Assembly: GCA_935421135.1 (NCBI GenBank)
Contig: OW285189.1
Location: 24,678,298-24,742,297, forward strand
Direction: 5' to 3'
DNA length: 64,000 nt
From: Bugulina stolonifera
Taxonomy: Eukaryota; Bryozoa; Gymnolaemata; Cheilostomatida; Bugulidae
Shown: positions 58,901-64,000 of the stretch, one piece after another
Position numbering within the stretch: the first letter of the stretch is position 1
Layout of the letters: each line of letters starts with the position of its first letter
Made by a program: the position numbers and the translations under genes
Notes under the pieces: model-generated
What the model was told of the DNA's origin: nothing
The model's database searches: none
What the model saw: the letters and a program-made list of their open reading frames with translations, nothing else

Positions 58901-61900
58901 AATAATATATGGCCTAATTGGATCTGTCTATTAAGTATGTTTAGTTACAGTTAGAGGGTCTACCTGGATAAGGAAACCTGAACCATTTGGCATTAGTAAG
59001 TACAGAGATCCTGCTGTCAGTACGAGCTTTATAATATATATGATCTTTGTCATCAGGAAATACATTGGTGTACGTTAGGATGATGGAGACTATGTAAGCC
59101 ACCAGGATTGCCAGGATCACCTGCAAACAACATTAGTGTCTCAACAGACGGCACACATAAGTGGCGTAGGTATGTGCAATCACCTGTTCTATGTTTAGAG
59201 TCAAGCTAAAAAATCCTTTGATATTATTCACAGTGTTATCAAGAGAACAACTACAATGCATAGACAACCCTTGCTATCTTGTCTACTTGCACACAGTACA
59301 TAGACAACCTGTGCTATCTTGTCTACCTGCACACAGTAAATAGATAACCTGTGCTATCTTGTCTACTTGCACACAGTACATAGACAACCTGTGCTATCTT
59401 GTCTACCTGTCCTAATAGTAATCTCCACTTACTGGGAATAGTTTGAAGAGAGGATATCCTGTAGAAGCAGAACAGCCGCCATGTTCCTTTGAGTAACACG
59501 GTATCTTCACTTTCTCCAAGTATTGAGAGAATATTAGTATAAGAGCGAACGTCCTGTAATAATATAATATAATATGATATGATATGATACGATACGATAC
59601 GATACGATACGATAGAATATGATATCATATGATATAATATGATATAATATGATATAATATAATATAATATAATATAATATAATATAATACAATATAATAT
59701 AATACAATATGTATACCCACATGTACATTTAATCATTACAACACACAAGCAGGTCTCCATGAGAATGAGTGATTTGAAAATCAAGCAATGGCTGGAGCAA
59801 CATGCAACCATTGAGGGTAATTACTAACTAGAAATTACGTATCTTTTTAATTTGCAATAATCTACTGTGTGCAAGTTTTGCACAATGTATGCGTAATACT
59901 GTACTGTAATAATAACAGTGCTGTGCCCACACATAATGTAAAACAACAGTGCTTTCATATACATGTACATGTAGCCTACTCCAAATTCACCAAGTTTTAA
60001 TGATAAACCGGAATTGCTTTATCTCCCCTTGATGTCTATTCTACCCAGCCACTCTATTGCCGGATATTCTCATCATGGCATTGAAAGATGTAAATCCTAC
60101 CATGAGTCCACTGGCATTATAGAGGAACCTAGTCTATGCTACCATGGTAACCGAGTCCAGTGGCATTATAGAAGAACCTAGTCTATGCTACCATGGTAAC
60201 CGAGTCCAGTGGCATTATAGAAGAACCTAGTCTATGCTACCATGGTAACCGAGTCCAGTGGCATTATAGAGGAACCTAGTCTATGCTACCATGGTAACTG
60301 AGTCCAGTGGCATTATAAAGGAACCTAGTCTATGCTACCATGGTAACTGAGTCCAGTGGCATTATAGAGGAACCTAGTCTATGCTATCATGGTAACTGAG
60401 TCCAGTGGCATTATAGAGGAACCTAGTCTATGCTATCATGGTAACTGAGTTCAGTGGCATTATAGAGGAACCTAGTCTATGCTATCATGGTAACTGAGTC
60501 CAGTGGCATTATAGAGGAACCTAGTCTATGCTACCATGGTAACTGAGTCCAGTGGCATTATAGAGGAACCTAGTCTATGCTACCATGGTAACTGAGTCCA
60601 GTGGCATTATAGAGGAACCTAGTCTATGCTACCATGGTAACTGAGTCCACTGGCATTATAGAGGAACCTAGTCTATGCTATCATGGTAACTGGGTCCAGT
60701 GGCATTATAGGGGAACCTAGTCTATGCTACCATGGTAACTGAGTCCACTGGCATTATAGAGGAACCTAGTCTATGCTACCATGGTAACTGAATCCAGTGG
60801 CATTATAGAGGAACCTAGACTACACTAGATGATTGTGCAGCTAGTACTTACAGGAACGCTATACCCCACTGCTCTGAGGCCGTGTTCCCAGCTACCCTTG
60901 CGAGAGACAGTCCAATTAAAGTGATGGTAGTTGTTATTACTAGTGGACTGATGAACCTTAGTAGTAGTCCCATAACTCCTGAGAACCCCACGAGGACCTC
61001 AAGAATAGAGGCTACAATAATAGCGCCTTGCACCTGCATAAGCAAATATAAAAACGATATTATAGGCCAAGCAGATGAAATCCTTACATAAAATATACTA
61101 ATTAACCATGTGGCTCATAGAGTAGCCCAACATGTGTGAAGTTCAGTTTTCATTTAGTTAATTCAAATGAATATTACTGAATGAATATGACCTAGTAATA
61201 TGACCTAATAGATGTGACCTAATAAATATGACTTAGTAAATAATACCTAATGAATTACAAGGCTGGGTGATGTGATTACTTGAACCAAACAGCATAAAGT
61301 CAACGTATGGTTTACTCACAGCTCTCATTCTTCCTTTCCAAACAGCTCTGTGTTCCTCAGAACCAGTTATCACAACCAGATTTGTAGAGTTTGGGTTCAT
61401 TATATGATACTCTGTTAGATTCGTACCTGTAAGTATATTATTATAAATTTGTGTGCATACTATAGTTCTGCTAGGACTATGAGTCTAAGCTACACTGTTT
61501 CAGGATCTACTGCACCTATGCATGTATAATTAGCACAAGGAACTCCTTAAATTCAAGCAAATAAAAATAGTATTTCATTGTTTCTGTTGTATGATGGTAT
61601 GCAAAACATCCCCAACTGGTGTGTGCTCACATGTACACCAATATGCTATGCTATTATACACCAACTGGTGTGTGCTCACACGTACACCAGTATGCTATGC
61701 TATTATACACCAACTGGTGTATGCTCACACGTACACCAATATGCTATGCTATACATCCACCAACTGGTGTGTGCTCACACGTACACCGATATGCTATGCT
61801 ATACATCCACCAACTGGTGTGTGCTCACACGTACACCAGTATGCTATGCTATTATACACCAACTGGTGTGTGCTCACACGTACACCAGTATGCTATGCTA

Positions 61901-64000
61901 TTATACACCAACTGGTGTGTGCTCACACGTACACCAATATGCTATGCTATACATCCCCCAACTGGTGTGTGCTCACACGTACACCAATATGCTGTGCTAT
62001 TGTACACGGAACAACCTAAGAAAATGTTTTCACTAGGTGAAAAAAAATATAGCAAATTATCATAATATACAGACATGTACCTTGCATATTATGTACCTTG
62101 TGTATTATGTACACTATATAATATTGCAATGCAACCTGTAAGTGCACATTATGTAAATTGCATGATATTCTCTTTACAGGGCTGGTGTAACTAGACACCA
62201 TTCTAACATTCAGTTAACATACATGTACATGTAATCTATAGCTCACCTGGGCTCAGGACAGTAGGGCAGTCCCCAAACGTGCTAGCAATGGCAAATAATG
62301 GAGGCAGAAAGGATGCACTTCCTCCTTGAACTATTGGAAGCCTAGAAAAAAAAAATAGTTTGTAGTGTAACCATGTAAGCCTGTTATATCTCATAACGCT
62401 TATTGTTTACCAGAGTGGGGCTGCAACCATGCAGTGGCCTACATCAGCAGCCTAACTACTTTCTGACTTGAGAATAGTGCTGACAAATATACACTTGTAT
62501 GAAGCTGTGCCAACCCAGCATAACATGTTCATAGGTTAGCTTTGCCTAGTCGTAAGGTTGTTTGAACTGCTGCATGTGAGTATGCCTACAAAAGGATTAT
62601 TTTCCACTCTCGGATTTTCAAGAGTCCATAATGTAAGCCTACAGTTGAGTTGGGCACCAACCTATTGTGGGGACTAAGGCTACTATTTTATGACTCTTGT
62701 TTGGTTGTACCACGAGAATTATAATTCCATCAATTGTTTGAGGTGTCAACTACTTGCATTGTGTGCAGCATTGCAGACATATTCAATCTGATTTATGCAT
62801 GTGTCATATAATTTGCGTTTTGCATTTCATGTGTGTTTTTAATGAAGGACTGGATTTTATTTTACGACAGTTTTAGAGATAAAAGTTTAACATTTGTGTG
62901 AGCAGTAGAAGTCTATAACAGAGGAAGACAAGTCTACCCATACCTCGTACCCTAACACTCCAATTCTCTTCACTCCTTTTCCACTAATTTCTATTCTTGG
63001 TCATGTATACAACATGTAGTTATACATACATGTACATGTAGTTATACATACATGTACATGTGGTTATACATACATGTACATTATATCAAGCAGCAAGTGT
63101 ACAGTCGACCTGTTGTACAATATTTCTGATAACTAGTATATTGGGACAAAACGGCTACAGTTCCAACCACTAATTGGAAAATGTTAATGCTCTATATGAT
63201 TGAGGATGTGTATCAATGACCATTACTAGAATTCAATGATATTACATCCTGAAACGTAGAAGATTAAACATACTTCCATTTCAATAAGTATAGAGGAAAC
63301 AGTTTTAGATTGCTGCAATTCTATAGCATCGTGTATACAGGAAGGATGGCTTATGTATGCATGTGAACTGCATGTAGCGATTAAAAGTTCAGCTAAAGAC
63401 ATTATTGTTTACCTGCATCCGAAAGTCGTCTGAAAGAAAGTGATGATTCCAGAAACAAAGAATACAGTTCCAATGAGCTCAGCTTTGGCGACTTCATCAG
63501 TCTCCTTCCCAACCTCTATACACAGAGGAGCAGATATGATAAGGGGCGTGGCAATAGCTCCTCCAGCCATAGTCAGGTAGTGCTATGATTAGCAATAATA
63601 GCAATACAGTAAATAAAATAATAGTAATACAGTAATACAATAATAGTAATACAGTAATACAATAATAGTAATACAGTAATACAATAATAGTAATACAGTA
63701 ATAGTAATACAGTAATACAATAATAGTAATAAAGTACTACCCAAAACTCCATAATAGTATTACATAGTATATTAGCTACTTCTCAATTTTCAGTCAGCAA
63801 ATGTGCTGTTGAATAAATAAAAAGATTACTGTCCTTCGTACATACTTTGTTTATGCCATATTTCTATATTAATAAGAGCACACAGCACAATATTGTAATC
63901 AGCATTTGCTTTACCATAACATTGACTACAACCATGCCTCAAGTTAAACACGTTCTATAGTCTACATGAAGTTCACTAACCTGGAAACCAAACAGGATAC
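55972..64000 (-). CDS. SLC23 / NAT-family transporter, copy E (5' end cut by the window edge)
   Basis: Exons: 64000-63981 (only the end of exon 1, ILFGFQ), 63582-63413, 62341-62247, 61426-61320, 61033-60852, 59553-59433, 59120-58964, 58782-58677, 58354-58207, 57886-57757, 57325-57182, 57000-56905, 56528-56408 and 56116-55972, stop TAA at 55974-55972. There are no internal stops. QH spans the intron 1 border. [11 protein letters not shown] is intact. The NAT signature is [10 protein letters not shown], whose Gln first matches the fungal purine carrier UapA rather than the Pro of SVCTs. The loop before it is [13 protein letters not shown]. Early helices ([22 protein letters not shown]) are closest to copy A. 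Exon 8 has one extra acceptor-border unit, and the intron 7 sequence is almost the same as in copy A. The last exon and 3' flank match copy C. Confidence 0.93.
56560..56738. repeat. 39-bp minisatellite in intron 12 of copy E
   Basis: About 4.5 copies contain CATGCTGATCATGTAAGACA and GTAAGAGTACATGTA. The open frame across it is an artefact. Confidence 0.9.
57045..57105. repeat. Short tandem repeat (CTATTGGTAAACAA)
   Basis: Four copies in intron 11 of copy E. Confidence 0.8.
57386..57649 (+). mobile_element. MITE copy 3 (TA target duplication, diverged)
   Basis: Ends are GCGTCTTCACAAC and GTTGAGAAAAAAC, with TA on both sides (57384-57385 and 57650-57651). The body keeps CCCAGGCCGGTGT and CCTGTGACGG, shared with the other copies. 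It is 264 bp long and lies in intron 10 of copy E. Confidence 0.8.
57666..57715. mobile_element. Fragment of the GAGAGGATAACTTC palindromic repeat
   Basis: GGGAGAGAACAACTCC followed by ATAATCAGTAGC resembles the right arm at 2439-2495. Confidence 0.4.
58758..58840 (-). repeat. Two-border version of the 46-bp exon 8 acceptor repeat (copy E)
   Basis: The true border is at 58782. A second copy of intron end plus exon 8 start has its border at 58828, exactly 46 bp away, with the AG acceptor intact. Confidence 0.85.
59265..59405. repeat. About 40-bp tandem repeat, 3-4 copies
   Basis: Units contain ACCTGTGCTATCTTGTCTAC and GCACACAGTA. They lie in intron 6 of copy E. Confidence 0.85.
59557..59712. 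repeat. 5-bp AT-rich microsatellite (ATAAT / GATAT / GATAC)
   Basis: Runs of ATAAT, GATAT and GATAC units lie directly upstream of exon 6 of copy E. Open frames in it are artefacts. Confidence 0.9.
60076..60825. repeat. 49-bp minisatellite in intron 5 of copy E
   Basis: About 15 copies of a 49-bp unit contain GAACCTAGTCTATGCTACCA and GAGTCCAGTGGCATTATAGA. Copies differ by a few bases, so several variant types can be followed along the array. Confidence 0.95.
61612..62010. repeat. About 50-bp minisatellite in intron 3 of copy E
   Basis: About eight copies contain CCAACTGGTGTGTGCTCACA and GTACACCARTATGCTATGCT. Three frames remain open across it; none is a gene. Confidence 0.95.
62998..63085. 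repeat. Short tandem repeat (GTTATACATACATGTACATG)
   Basis: Three copies of about 22 bp in intron 2 of copy E. Confidence 0.8.
63590..63735. repeat. AT-rich tandem repeat (AATAGTAATACAGTAATAC)
   Basis: Repeated units lie directly upstream of exon 2 of copy E, in intron 1. Confidence 0.9.

Noticed and set aside
61578..62065. Three parallel open frames of about 150 codons
   Set aside because: They are products of the roughly 50-bp minisatellite in an intron of copy E.

Overview
The window is animal (metazoan) nuclear DNA. Genes are split by many short introns with GT/AG borders, the sequence is AT-rich, and introns and spacers are full of microsatellites, minisatellites and small transposon remnants. 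The gene family, the compact multi-exon style and the very frequent palindrome TACATGTA would suit an early-branching invertebrate such as a sponge. That species guess is inference only.

Layout. (1) At about 197-5624 on the plus strand lies the 3' part of a 12-exon gene for a single-pass membrane protein that I do not recognise. (2) From 7880 to the right edge, all on the minus strand, are five tandem genes of the SLC23 / nucleobase-ascorbate transporter (NAT, Xan_ur_permease) family. They are called here copy A (7880-18765), B (23512-30752), C (34597-42131), D (44278-52366) and E (55972 to beyond 64000). Every copy has the same exon plan with the same intron phases, 14 coding exons in B-E. 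B, C and D read through without a stop as proteins of 624, 622 and about 614 residues. A lacks a recognisable last exon, and E loses most of its first exon at the window edge.

The copies differ at the residues expected to set substrate choice. The first position of the NAT signature is E, T, G, A and Q in A to E. Copy C also has Gln in place of the His of the TM1 QH motif. The array therefore looks like a diversifying transporter family, and I do not assign ascorbate or nucleobase to any copy. Exon 7 is an exception: it is almost identical at nucleotide level in all five copies, which points to gene conversion.

The most unusual signal is repeated tandem amplification of exon borders together with their splice sites. 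In copy A these are the exon 8 acceptor (46-bp unit, 8 borders), the exon 5 donor (35-bp unit, 7 borders) and the exon 3 donor (3 copies). Smaller cases occur in copies C and E.

Mobile DNA includes a 2.08-kb foldback-type element with a 6-bp target duplication, three copies of a TA-flanked MITE, a tRNA-derived SINE with target duplication, a head-to-head inverted tRNA-like element with a 15-bp target duplication, two other inverted-repeat elements, a reverse-transcriptase relic and a possible solo LTR.
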